This document shows, in pieces, positions 45,243 through 56,413 of a stretch of DNA of 64,000 nt (position 1 is its first letter; the number at the start of each line of letters is the position of its first letter). The DNA is from Undaria pinnatifida (taxonomy: Eukaryota; Sar; Phaeophyceae; Laminariales; Alariaceae), in contig JABAKD010000021.1 in the NCBI GenBank assembly GCA_012845835.1, forward strand, positions 13,394,978 through 13,458,977, in the 5' to 3' direction. Made by a program: the position numbers and the translations under genes. The notes beneath the pieces were generated by a model, which worked only from the letters and a program-made list of their open reading frames with translations, did no database searches and had not been told where the DNA came from.

Positions 45243-45706
45243 CACTCCAGCTAGCTGTGAGATCGAATATTTTGTCAAAACTCATCTTTGCAAGCCGTGT
45301 GTGATACTACGATCGCGCGTATTACGGTTTGTGTGTCTTCATTAAGGATATAGGTCGGCGACTCCCCTTGCAAGTACAGTGTAGCTGCCAGGGTCAACAG
45401 GGTGATGTTAGGCAGTATGTGCGCGGAAACTATAAAACCTGTTACTGAGGGGGACAAACTCTGAGAGCTGTGGAAGAAAATGCATCAGTTTATCAAGTGA
45501 ATCCTGTACGTCGAATATCCGGTGAGGGGAGGGCGGAGTTTTTATAGACGTGGGGGCCTGATTTTTATCAAAAGGGGGGCGGGAGAGGGGGAAAGCCGGG
45601 AAGGGCACGAGTGGGGCAGGTCTATTTGTGCGTGGAAACTAAATATGTTTCTTGTGGGGGAGGGGGAATGTGGCAGGGGGGGGGGCGGGGGCGGGGGGGG
45701 GGGGGG
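45243..45706 (+). mobile_element. CACTCC-family copy inserted in R2
   Basis: It starts TA|CACTCCAGCTAGCTGTGAG and runs through the family body to a G run at 45655-45705. R2 sequence lies on both sides, which defines the insertion. The right end lacks the inverted repeat. Confidence 0.65.
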
Positions 45707-45848
45707 CTTGCGTTGTAGACTTTCTTGGGTGGCAAGCGGTAGAGTCGGGCGTTTTCCAGGCGCGAGTCATGGGATGTATGCGACGGCATAGACCTGGCAC
45801 ATTGTAGACCGAGTCCCGATTTCTTCTTTATTGTAAAAAATGAAAATA

Positions 45849-46330
45849 CACTCCAGCTGTGAGATCGAATATTTTGTCGTAACCCATCTTGGCAAGCTGT
45901 GTGTGATACTCCGATCGCGCGTATTACGGTTTGTGTGTCCTCATTAAGGATATAGGTCGACGACTCCCCTTGCAACTACAGTGTAGCTATCAGGGTCAAC
46001 AGGGTGATGTTAGGCTGTCTGTGCGCGGAAACTATAAAACCCGTTTCTGAGGGGGACAAAATCTGACAGCTGTTGAAGGAAATGCATCAGTTTATCAAGT
46101 GACTCCTGTTGTCGAAAATCCGGTGAGGGGAGGGGGGAGTTGTTAAGGACGTGGGGGCCTGATTTTGATCAAAAGGGGGGGCTGGAGGGGGGGAAGGGGG
46201 GGGGGGGGCGGGGAGGGTGGGGCAGGTCAATTTGCGCGTGGAAACTAAATATTTTCCCGTGGCGGAGGGGAGGAATGTGGCTGGGGGGGCCGAAGGCGGG
46301 AGGAGAGGGCTTTAGGTCGCATATGGTGTT
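45849..46330 (+). mobile_element. CACTCC-family copy
   Basis: Starts TA|CACTCCAGCTGTGAGATC. It keeps GTGTGATACTCCGATCGC, GTCAACAGGGTGATGTTAGG, GGGGGACAAAATCTGACAGC and the G-rich module, with ORF-free sequence. Confidence 0.65.
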
Positions 46331-46529
46331 AAATCTTCATAATTTTTGTTGTACATGAATCGAAAGCTAGCATATTTTGAATATTATTTGTAGTTACCGT
46401 TATTTTCTGACTTCGCTAATTATAGGAATGAGATACGTATTGCCGAATACCAAAGGCGAGTTGATGTGGTCATGCATTGTTTGTCATCACCATCATACAG
46501 TTAACATTTTCTTATAATAAATAAAAGTA

Positions 46530-48150
46530 CATTCCAGCTGTGAGATCGAAGATTTCGTCGAAACTCATCTTTGCAAGCTGTGTGTGATACCCCGATCGCG
46601 CGTATTACGAGTTGTGTGTCCTCATTAAGGATATAGGTCGGCGACTCCCCTTCCTTACAACTACAGTGTAGCTATCAAGGTCAACGGGATGATTTTAGTC
46701 AGTCTGTGCGCGGAAACTATAAAACCCGTTTCTGATGGGGACAAAATCTGACAGCTGTGAAGGGAAATGTATCCTTTTATCAAGTGAATCTTGTAAGTCG
46801 AATAACCGGTGAGGGGGGTGGGGCGGAGTTTTGAAGGACGTGGGGGCCTGGTTTTGATCAAAAGCGAGCGGGTTTGGAGGGGGGGGAGGGGGGGGGGGGG
46901 AATGGGGCAATTTGTGCATCTCAGCTATAAATCCTTTCGAGGGGATAAATCTGACGGTTTTGGCACCAGTTTATTTTTTTTGGGGGGGGGGTTGGGGCTG
47001 GGGGAGGGTGGGGGAGGGTTGGGGCGGGGGGGGGGAGGGGGCGTGTGGGGCAGCTCAATATGTGCCTTGAAACTATACATTATTTTGAGGGGATAAATGT
47101 GAAGGTTTTAGAAATAATGCATCAGTTTATCATGTATATCCTGGGGTAAGTCGTGCAATCAGTGAATGAAGAAAGGGTGGAGTGTTCGAGGGGGTGGGGT
47201 TGGTATGGGTTGGGGGGAAGGTGGGGGGTGGGGGCGGGGGCGGGGCGGGGCGGGGGGGGGGGGGGGGGGATAGTTGAAAACTACGTCATGAATGGTCAGA
47301 AAGATAATGACGTGATATCAACTGCGTATAGGTGTATATTACTCAGGCCGATTTTGATTGTGAGTGGGGCGTTTGGACAAACTAGGCGGAAGGAGGGGGG
47401 AATCGGGGGACGGAGGGGCGGGGGGGGAGGGTTGGGTTTTTTCATGAACAAGAGGGGTCAAGGGAGGCGGAGTGGAGGGGGGGGGGGGGGGCGGGGAGCG
47501 GGACATTTCAATATGTGCGCGGAAACTATATATCCTCAAAGGGGACAAACCTGACGATTGAAGCAATAAGACATCCCTTTATATCATCTGGCTTGTAATG
47601 TTTACTATTCTAGAAGGTTTGATGTTAGATGCAGCATGCAACCCAGTGTTTAAGTGTAGTAAATAACGTGTTGAATCTTCATAATTTGTTGTTGTATGAT
47701 ACATGGATCGAAAGCTAGAATATTTTATAGAATATTTGTAGGTATCATTATTTCCTGACATCTCTAATTATAAGAAAGATATACGTAGTGTCAAATACAA
47801 CAGGCGAGTTGATGTGGTCATGCACTGGTTGTCACCATCATCATCATCATACAGTTACCATTGTTTTCTGACATCGCTAATTATACGAAAGAGATACCTA
47901 TTATTATTGCCAAATACAGCATGCGAGGTGATGAATGTGGCCTTGTACTGTCTCCGCCATTGAGCATTAGAGGGAGGGATGCGAATCGTCAGTTTTAAAG
48001 CAACGCTTGGTATACATGTGCTCAATTACGTAACCTCGTTAGTCATACTTGGTATACACGCGCTCAATTACGTTACCTCGTTAGTAATACTTCGCTTGGC
48101 ATAATAGGTTGGGGGGCGATCATGCAGATGGTATGCACGAAATACCCTAC
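46530..48150 (+). mobile_element. Long CACTCC-family copy with tandem G-rich modules
   Basis: The end begins CATTCCAGCTGTGAGATCG. At least three diverged modules follow, each with GTGCGCGGAAACTATA..CC, GGGGA.AAA.CTGACGGTT and a G-run block (46870, 46980-47040, 47205-47270, 47395-47490). It then has AATTATACGAAAGAGATACG segments and GCTTGGTATACACGCGCTCA duplications (48005-48090). It aligns module by module with 56414-58413. Confidence 0.6.
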
Positions 48151-48905
48151 GTAATGGGTTGATAAGGTTGTTTACCGCAATTTTAACACATCTGCCTGTG
48201 CTTTCTTTTCCAATATTTTTTTGTCACAAATAAATGTACGATTTCACGCCTACGATTTTACCTTGTCGATTTGGGGCTCTGCGGTCGTCAATTTTAAGTC
48301 AGAGGTACGTCCTACAAATACATCAGGCGAGGTGGGTATGTGATGTCATATATATGCGATGTCATCACTATTGATCGCGAGGGTGATTTAACTTCGTGAG
48401 GTCAATGGCACTGTGTTTCGTAGAGGTCGTCTCAGCAGGGTATGTGATGGGTCGGCGGTGTGGTTTATCGCAATTTTATCAGGTCTGCTTGTGCTTCCTC
48501 TTCAACTTATTTTTGTCTCAAATGTATGATTTCACGTCGATCATTTTAACCGTGCCGCTGTGGGGCTCTGAGGTCGCCAATTCTAAGACAGAGATACATC
48601 TTACAAATACAGCAGTTGAGGTGGGCATGCAACGTCATAAATATGCGATGTCACTACTATTGAACGCGAGGGTGACTTTACTTCGTCAGGCATATGCTAC
48701 TGCGTTTCGTAAAGGTTGTCTCACGTGGACATGCGATGTCACCACTATTGAACGCGAGGGTGACTTTACTTCGTTAGGCACATTCCACTGCGTTTGGAAT
48801 GGTAGAAGTTGTCAGGCAATCATGTAAGCGGACGGAGGCACGAAATACCCTGCGTAATAAGTTGGTCGTGTGGTTTACCGCAGTGTTAACATCCCTTTCT
48901 GTACT
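48150..48905 (+). repeat. Tandem repeat, about 290-base unit, two and a half copies
   Basis: TGTGGTTTATCGCAATTTTA at 48462 matches 48170 and 48870 in diverged form; unit starts are near 48152, 48442 and 48851. The second unit holds an extra internal duplication of GAACGCGAGGGTGACTTTAC (about 48663 and 48750). A 143-residue frame across it is not credible as a gene. Confidence 0.6.
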
Positions 48906-49560
48906 TACTTTTCACATTATTATAAACTATAGTGTACGCTTATACGTCCTGTTTTCTCCCCACTGTCGTCGAATATGTTGTAGTCCTGTAGATGTCGCGT
49001 CCATGTTTGGTTCTCTTGTTAGTGGTGTTCATGAAAACATGCCCTAACATGTAGTAGATGATCGCTGAGTGGTGTTCCTTTCCTTTACATCAAGCCAGGT
49101 AGTTATATATGCCAACGCAACCGCTTGTTTGAAAAACGACGAAGAAATTCCTCACACACCTGACACAGAGAAGACGCGCCCGAAGATTGTTTAGTATACC
49201 GACGGTCAGGAACAGGTTATCGAGCAGCGCACTTGATTTTTACTACCGCTCCTCACTCCACCTAAGACACTACGGGCATGCGTTGGACCCAGTTCGCTGA
49301 TGCCCGAAACCAATTGCAAAGGAGGTAATGTGGTCGGCGAATGCTGTAATGATATGCGCTGCTTCGATTACCTCGTCTCTCGTTCTGTTTGTTCTTGCGT
49401 TCTTGATGAACCTGTCATTTGGCAAGGAGCAGTTGTGACGCATATTTAGGTTTGTGTAAAGACTTTATGTGGACTATGTAATGTTTCTGACTCGTAAAGA
49501 CCTCAATTTGGAACCTAGGGTATATGGGTTCCATCTTTCGACTGGTGTTCGTATGCGGAC
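48906..49560. other. Region without a recognisable gene
   Basis: No domain, RNA gene or clear repeat seen. Confidence 0.3.
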
Positions 49561-49579
49561 GTATATATGGTTATAGTGT

Positions 49580-49975
49580 GTCGTGTGTCCGCGTGGTTTT
49601 TGTTTCGCGTATGTTTTGGTTGATATTCTAGACATGATCATCGTATTGTTTCAAAGTGGTGCTTTCGGCGTTTTTGATGCTACACGTATGTGTTTTGGTG
49701 TATGTTCTAGACTTTGTTATCGTGTTGTTTCGGAGCGGTATTTTCGAATACATGTTATTTTGTAACCACGTAGTTTTTGCTACACGTGTACGTTTTGGTT
49801 GATGTTCTAGGTTTCGTTATCGTATTGTATCAGGGTGGTGTTTTCGAATACATATTATTTTGTCTTGTTTGTTTCGCAACCACGTGGCTTTTTCTACTCC
49901 TACTTCTTGTTTCATGTTCCAGACTTCATTATCGTAATGTATCAGAATCGTGTTTCCGAATATATATTGGTGTAC
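49580..49975 (+). repeat. Tandem repeat, 80-110-base unit, four copies
   Basis: TATCGTATTGTATCAGGGTG and relatives occur near 49640, 49718, 49823 and 49933, each followed by a TTTCGAATACAT-like segment and, in the middle units, CAACCACGTGG. Confidence 0.55.
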
Positions 49976-49979
49976 AGTG

Positions 49980-50400
49980 GTTGGGGGGGGGGGGGGGGGG
50001 GGGGGGGGAAGGGGGGGGGCTGTTGTATGTATCTGCAAAACGTTTTTTTGTACGCCGAGGAAACTGCTTCGGGGGGCCCAAAACGAAGAAGCGAGGGATG
50101 TGTATGGGAATTTCAACGTTCCCCCTCGCGGCTTTTGTCAGGTATGGTTGAATGCATATTTATCCCTGAAGATAGACATGCAGTAACCAGCCTTGACAAC
50201 TATGGGTTGTAGCGGTATCATAATGCACTTATGATACCGTTACTCTTCGTAGTTCGTCTATGTGTGTATTATTTATTTCGCTACACGGTGTGTTTTGAAT
50301 CGAAATACGGAGTGAGGCTAGGGTTTAAGCAAATATGGGGGAGGGGGAGGGGGGAGGGGGTAAAGGGGAGGGGGGGGGACAGGGGGGGGGGGGGATTTGA
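49980..50400 (+). repeat. G-run blocks
   Basis: A G run of more than 25 bases at 49982-50019 and GGGGGAGG-type blocks at 50337-50396 on the + strand. ATCCCGTCATGTTGGTGG is directly repeated at 50441-50480. Confidence 0.7.
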
Positions 50401-50524
50401 CAGGAAAGCGTTGGTATGTGTAGGTAGTCTGCTCTTTGAGTATCCCGTCATGTTGGTGGAGTATCCCGTCATGTTGGTGGGTGACATGAGATGAGTTGTG
50501 GGAGGTTTGGGGATGTTTTGGTGA

Positions 50525-50830
50525 CTCCACTTGCAACTACAGTGTAGCTATCCGGGTCAACAGGGTGATGTTAGTCAGTCTGTGGACGGAAACTATAAAA
50601 TTTGTGGAAGGTAATGCATCAGTTTATCAAGTGAAGTGTGTAAGTCCATTATCTGGTGAGGGAAGGGTGTGGGGGGAGGGGGGGGGGGGGGGGAGCGGGG
50701 GAAGGGTGTGAATTGCAGCAGCGGGATCTCCAGCACGTGGAAGTGTTCAATACTCTGGCGGATTTCGATGTGGGTCGTTTGAAGGAAAGTGCGAGATGCA
50801 TTCAGGCGTTATTTGGACTCAGTAACGTTC
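50525..50830 (+). repeat. Fragment of the CACTCC family interior
   Basis: CTTGCAACTACAGTGTAGCT, GGGTCAACAGGGTGATGTTA, ATGCATCAGTTTATCAAGTG, a G run near 50670-50695, then the GAATTGCAGCAGCGGGAT and GGCGGATTTCGATGTGGG segments seen at 5700 and 57260. The terminal inverted repeat is missing. Confidence 0.55.
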
Positions 50831-51515
50831 GTTGTTTCCGTGGACATACCATGTTTTGGCAGAATTTTTGGCGTTGTTTATTTCCTGAAATATTTCGGTT
50901 CTAGGTAGTGTGTTTGATATGTACGTCATGAATGTATGTTTTGCGTTGGTATAGTTGAGAAACTTGGTTATAATTTACATTCCTCACTCGACGTCGTCGA
51001 GAAGACAAATTAATCCATACATAACAATGTTATTTGTGAAAACGTTTTTGTAATCCTCAGATGTTAAATAAAGACGTTGTAACCTTCGAACGTAGGTTGA
51101 ACACCTCCATGCTTATATACACCCTCTTTTCAACCCACAAATACCCAGTACTCGACATGCACAGTCCATACTCACTTCCACACTCATATGTACCCGCTTC
51201 CCAACCCACACACATCCAAATGTAGACGCATCTTCCGAATGACTTGAATAAACATGCCCGCACACATTGTTTATTCAGGTACGACGTTGCATTACGCTCT
51301 CAGACTCTAATGTCTACGGCTATGCTTACGTGACTACGTTTCCACTTATCCACGAAAATACCCTCCCCCTTTCCATAACTCTTATATCGATCTATTCCCC
51401 TAAACGGTGGTTGTTCATTCCTCTATGACACTTTGTAAAAAAACACGTTTGAGGGACGGGCGAAGTGGCCATTCCCATAAATCATGTATAACTTCTGCAA
51501 TTTGATCGCTCATTC
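50831..51515. other. Region without a recognisable gene
   Basis: AT-rich, short ORFs only. It lies downstream of the minus-strand reverse transcriptase; no GIY-YIG endonuclease motif was seen. Confidence 0.3.
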
Positions 51516-54119
51516 CTAAAAATCATGTAACGTACAAAGACGCACCCACTCATCACTCAGCAGTCTATCATGCCCGGGTGCTTGACCTTCCCTTTCGATA
51601 CATTTCCAAACTCCTTCAGTGACCAACCACCAACTCTTCTCACGTACAACCGGGTCATGCACTCTTTTAATAGTCGGCTTTATTGGTGAGTTTTTGAAAA
51701 ATGTTTTGCGGAATTTGTGGAGTTTGTTCCTCAAACGTTCCTTGGCATAACCATGTCTATTTATGTCCGTCATCAAATTAGCAGCTGGTACTTGGAAGAA
51801 ATGGATTTCCGAGCACCTAATTGCAAATCGACAAAGTTGGCGATGGAGGGTCGGATACAAACACTTTTTTGATAATCGTGTTTCAATGTGGGGGTATCTA
51901 CGGTACTGCTTCAGTGTCTCCATGTGATCCCGCTTATCATACATTCGAATTTGCGACACTCCAGGAGTACTTTGAAGAATTTCCATATCCAGGAAATGCA
52001 CTATTTGCCCTCTTTGTTCCTTGGTGATAGATACAGGGTTCGCAACCTGCTCACCCTCGTCATCCAGGATGTGTTCTGGGTACATTCCACCATACACCCC
52101 CCCCTCCCCTCCTTCCTGCTTAATAATTTGTTCAGATGTAGGACATTTCCTACTTGATAAGCCTGGTGCTACCGTAAGTATGCCATCTATGAATCTTTCA
52201 GTGTTACTGCCGTACTGTTCAATAAACTCTAAAGGGTAAAGAGGTTCAATGCTGTTTCTCGTATCGAGCAAATATCTATTTATTTATCATAGTTTTTAAG
52301 AAATTGAGTTCATGCATGAACGCAAAATCGTTCGCTAAATCGGGTGCGGGTGCAGTGCCCATGAATATGCCCGATGGTTGCTTATATATCGCTCCTCCAA
52401 ATTGTACAAACCCTTCGTCTAATACGAAGTTAATCCATTCACACAGTTTAGCTTGACCAACATTAACTACGCTTTTGTTGTTGGCCGTTTCATTATTATT
52501 TCCAGGAGGGTTGAGAGACCAGTATTTTTTTTTATCTTTGGTTTCTTTTCATTGGTTTTGAACCCATACTTGATGTACATCGATTTGGAACCGTCTTTTG
52601 CTTCTTGGTACGTGAATACCAAGTCCAGTAACTCGCCCATGATACGTTTAAGACATTTGACCGGATCGTTAGTGTACATGGCTACATAATCAAAAGTTTC
52701 CAGGTGGTGAGGCAGTCCGTTTTTTGCCATTGCTGCTTTGTGGTCCAAATATTTCATAACATCTACTATCTCAGCCCCACCAGACGTAATCCAACACGTG
52801 TTTGCAACCAAACCGACACGAATACATTATTCACACCACAAGGCATCTAGTACTGGTCTGATGCCAACGAGTACTGCATTTACATCTTAGCTATGCCTTC
52901 TGTGGTTGTGCCACATCACGCTGTGATACCCCGGAAAGCTGGGATCGCTTTGTGTAATTTGGGCATAAGATATCTAACCGGTATCTGCGTAGAGTACCTT
53001 TTGACATACTTGTGTTTGTGTGGATTTTGAGGATCTTGAATTTTAACCATGACCATCGGTATCGGTAAATATTCCTTCAGCAAAAAATATGTAATTTGCC
53101 TCGTCGTGATTTTTTCTATGAGGTCTGGGAACAATTCACTCTCAACTCGTGTATATCCTGGACCACTTAACTCTGCTGTGGTTACTCTCGCATAACAGGC
53201 TTTGCACATGACGCTCAAGCGGTTTGCTGCTTTGTCAACTTTGGTGATAACGACACTTTTATGCGCCTGTTTGAATGCGTGTCTGGCTGCCGAAATGTCG
53301 TTGTTGCCTGTTATTACTGGACGTGTTTCAGCAGCATCTTCTGCGTATTCTAAACACCTGCGTATTTCTTCAATTAGCGTGTTCCTCCAGTCTAAAGTAT
53401 CCACGTAGTTCATTGCTAAGTTGCTGCAGATCTCGGCTACATGTTCCTCTATGGCCGTGACCAATTGCACATAAAATTGGGCTGTATGCTTCTCCTCCGC
53501 ATGATCTAATCTAAACCCGGCCTGCAATTTAAGTATGGCTTCAGCATCTTTTTGATTAAAGCACTCTGCATCTGTTGTTAATTCACAGAGGGGAACATCC
53601 TTAAATACGTACGGCATACTTAGACCATCTAGAATCCTCGCTAATACACTGAAAATCCTCGTTGATGTCGGGTGCTACGGCGCTTGCATTGAGGAAGAAA
53701 AAATCCAAGGTCTGGCCATACTTGAAACATGGAATTGTTTCCATAATACTCTCCCGAAACCCAACGCATACAGGGGGTATCCTATTTAATATATTTGGCC
53801 GCATCAGTAATCCGCGCAGAGGGACTACATTGACAATCTCACTACTACTGAATCCCATGACGATTACCTTACGTTCTCTCACCGGTTGCACCAAAGGCGT
53901 CGGGAACGAGCTCAAGTAGCGTTTCCTGAGAATATTGAAAGCCTTTTGGACGTTAAGGGGAATGCCGTTTTGTCCTATGTACTTGATCATGCGGAGCAAG
54001 TTTCTGGGGGCCAGGTGCAAAATGTACGAATCCACCAAGTGTGGTCTATTATTAACAAGTCCGGCAAAGTACTTCATCCTACGCTGCCAGTCTCTAGACA
54101 GAAACACCCGCCCATTCAT
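51516..54119 (-). pseudogene. Penelope-like reverse transcriptase, broken
   Basis: Minus frames at 54119-53601, 53617-52916, 52811-52467, about 52470-52290 and 52271-51516 form one protein. Visible in order: V-V-I-T-K-V-D-K-A-A-N, then Y-L-M-P-K-L-H-K and F-R-G-I-T-A, T-F-D-Y-V-A-M-Y-T-N (motif A region), S-G-I-F-M-G-T-A-P-A-P (motif B, family GxxMGTxxAP), R-F-I-D-G-I-L (motif C, family xIDD), F-L-D-M-E-I and a C-terminal domain to 51516. This order and spacing fit Penelope-like and related non-LTR RTs. At least two frameshifts and several stops break it, and the second motif C Asp is Gly (GGC). No GIY-YIG domain follows. The exact clade is uncertain. Confidence 0.7.
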
Positions 54120-54289
54120 TGTGCGTTATCTTTGTAATACGCGATTTGTGCCTAGAGCGTCTGACCCGTCTAATCCCAAAGCCATGTGTTGGTATCTGCG
54201 GGAGTTGTCGCTTGGCGATTTCCCTACGTGTATTGTATCCTTTTACGCGTGTGTGCAATCGGTTATTCCATGAGTTTTCTCTTTCTCGC

Positions 54290-54450
54290 CAATGGAGTCT
54301 GACATCGATAATTATACGAAATACATAGGTATTGTCAAATACAACATGCGAGGTGATTTATGTGGCCATGCAATGCTGTCTCCGCCATTGAGCACTAGAA
54401 GAAGAAGAAATAAATGTGCATTGTCAGTTTTTTAAGGAACTTTTTTACGT
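54290..54450 (+). repeat. Short copy of the AATTATACGAAA repeat segment
   Basis: ATAATTATACGAAATACATA, CATGCGAGGTGATTTATGTG and CTGTCTCCGCCATTGAGCA match 47880-47970 and 58160-58250. Confidence 0.5.
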
Positions 54451-54454
54451 TTCT

Positions 54455-54600
54455 GGTGGAGGCATGAATTGCGTCAGCTGTGATACATGCGTGTACCACC
54501 TTGGGTTGTTCGTGTTTTTCACTAGGGATATTCCTCAGCTCCACAGTGGCTGGAACCTGTCCTGTGACCACAGACTAGATTATGCGAGCTAATGTGAGAA
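54455..54600 (+). repeat. R2 family fragment
   Basis: GGAGGCATGAATTGCGTCAG through TAATGTGAGAACAACAAC matches 32862-33010 in order and orientation. Confidence 0.6.
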
Positions 54601-54640
54601 CAACAACAACAACAACAACAACTGCAACAACAACCACAGC

Positions 54641-54717
<77 letters not shown>

Positions 54718-54747
54718 CCACAACAACAACAACAACAACAACAACAC
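54599..54747 (+). repeat. CAA microsatellite in R2
   Basis: About 150 bases of CAA with rare CTGCAA and CCA variants, at the same R2 position as the tract that received the copia insertion at 33071. Confidence 0.92.
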
Positions 54748-54759
54748 AACGTATAAGTT

Positions 54760-55980
54760 GCAAAAAATTCCAAGTTCCACGTACAAACCGTTTGTTTTAA
54801 ACGTCCATCAAGTTACAATACCTTGCTACCCCCCCTTGATTGCGAGAGAGCCCGCCGTGGGTGGACACCGCACCACCATCGTAGGCTGTGCCTACCCGAC
54901 GCTGCTAGCGTAAAAATGCACTTAATCGGCGTCTGGCTGTCTGCCGGAACACGAGTCTGTCAAAGAAACTCGAGACATGTTGCAGAGGGGTAGAAACCTG
55001 ACCCCCCTTGTAGCATATTCCCGCGGTATTTTTCCTGCGGTATTTCCACGGGAATAAGAAACGAGACCGGTCCCTTTAAAAATCGCAATTCCTGTACCCA
55101 TCCAAACCGTGCCCAACCAAATGACCTATTTCCATTCCCATCCTAAGTCGTACCCACGGAATCATATCTCGTTGATCCCACCAAACCAAATCCCGTGAAT
55201 AGTAATGTCGAATTTCCGTGGATTTCAGTTCCCATCCTACCATGTACACAGCGCAAGTATTGTATTCCCATAACCGTACGGGAACGCAAAACCATTTCCG
55301 ATATACATGTAAACAAAAATGTATGGTGTTGAAGTACTACGTACACACAGGTAACACACAGATAACTGAGACGACTGTCTTGAACCTACAGTAGCCTGAG
55401 GCCATGAGTCCGATTCTCTCTCTCGTAGTGTTGGTAATCAACTTAAAAAACATGTTGCTTCTATTATTGCTTTTCAAACTTGGAGATAAATTTGTTAGTA
55501 AAGCATGCTAGTCGCATATTTAAGCAAGTAGCGTGATTGACCAGGTTTACATGAAGTTGCGTAGATATGAATGCTAATTTTGTACTCGCAGATAAATTAT
55601 CATATATTTTAGGAAGTGGAAGGCGTTTCCTTGGCGGGATCAGCACTCGCCACACGTTCACCACCCACAGCTCGCAAACAGCGAACCAGCGCACAGCCGT
55701 AGCACAGCACAGCACAGCACACGTCGAACAGAACACAGGTACCGGGCCACACCGTAGACGTGCGTTCGGTGTTCGGTTTCGTCGATTCGTGTCATTAGTG
55801 GTGCCGGGCAGAACACTACCATCGACGAGCGTCTCCGTATGCTGCCAGCCCGACGGTGGAGTACTGATAGCCCCATGAAGGAGGCTTCGTATTCTTGTCG
55901 TAAGAGAGACAGAAACAGATTCATGCGGTGCTGGTTAGTTTTGCTATCGAACATTCAGTATTGAGAGGGAGATACATGGC
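54760..55980. other. Region without a recognisable gene
   Basis: Motifs TTCCCATCC, CCACGGGAAT and CCGTACGGGAA recur between 55020 and 55290 and look like subterminal repeats, but no ends were found. A short CACAG tandem lies at 55700-55720. Confidence 0.3.
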
Positions 55981-55984
55981 AAAC

Positions 55985-56400
55985 GACGAACATATGTGGA
56001 TATAATCAAAATCTGCCAGAGTAGTAAACACTACCAGCCAGCTGATATCATCTCATTATCCATCTAGCCATCCATTATGTAGCTCCAACTCATCTCCCCC
56101 CCCCCCCCCCCCCCTTATTCCCCGCCCAGTTCGTTCCAACGCCCCACTTACAATCACAATCGGCCAGAGTAATAAACACTTCTAAGCAATTGATATCACG
56201 TCATTATCTTTCTAGCCATCCATGACGTAGCTTTCGTTTATCCCCTCTCCCCCCCTCCTTCTCCACCCTCCGCACGATCGTCTAGACCCGGCACCGCGCG
56301 TATAGCAAGCCCCTACATATATGATTAGTACGCGCGATAGGAGAATTACACACAATGTTGCGAAGATCAGTGTCGACCAAATCAGTGATTTAATAGTATA
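55985..56400 (-). repeat. G-run family fragment, minus orientation
   Basis: Reverse complement of the ATAATGACGTGATATCAA and GATTGTGATTGGGGCGTT modules. It has a run of about 18 C at 56097 and ends near TACTAAATCACTG-like sequence close to the next copy, head to head as at 5928/5959. Confidence 0.5.
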
Positions 56401-56413
56401 AAAAATGAAAATA

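Noticed and set aside
45243..46900. Evenly recurring similar segments suggesting a CRISPR-like array
   Set aside because: The spacing is irregular, units are hundreds of bases, ends carry inverted repeats with TA flanks, and the genome is eukaryotic.
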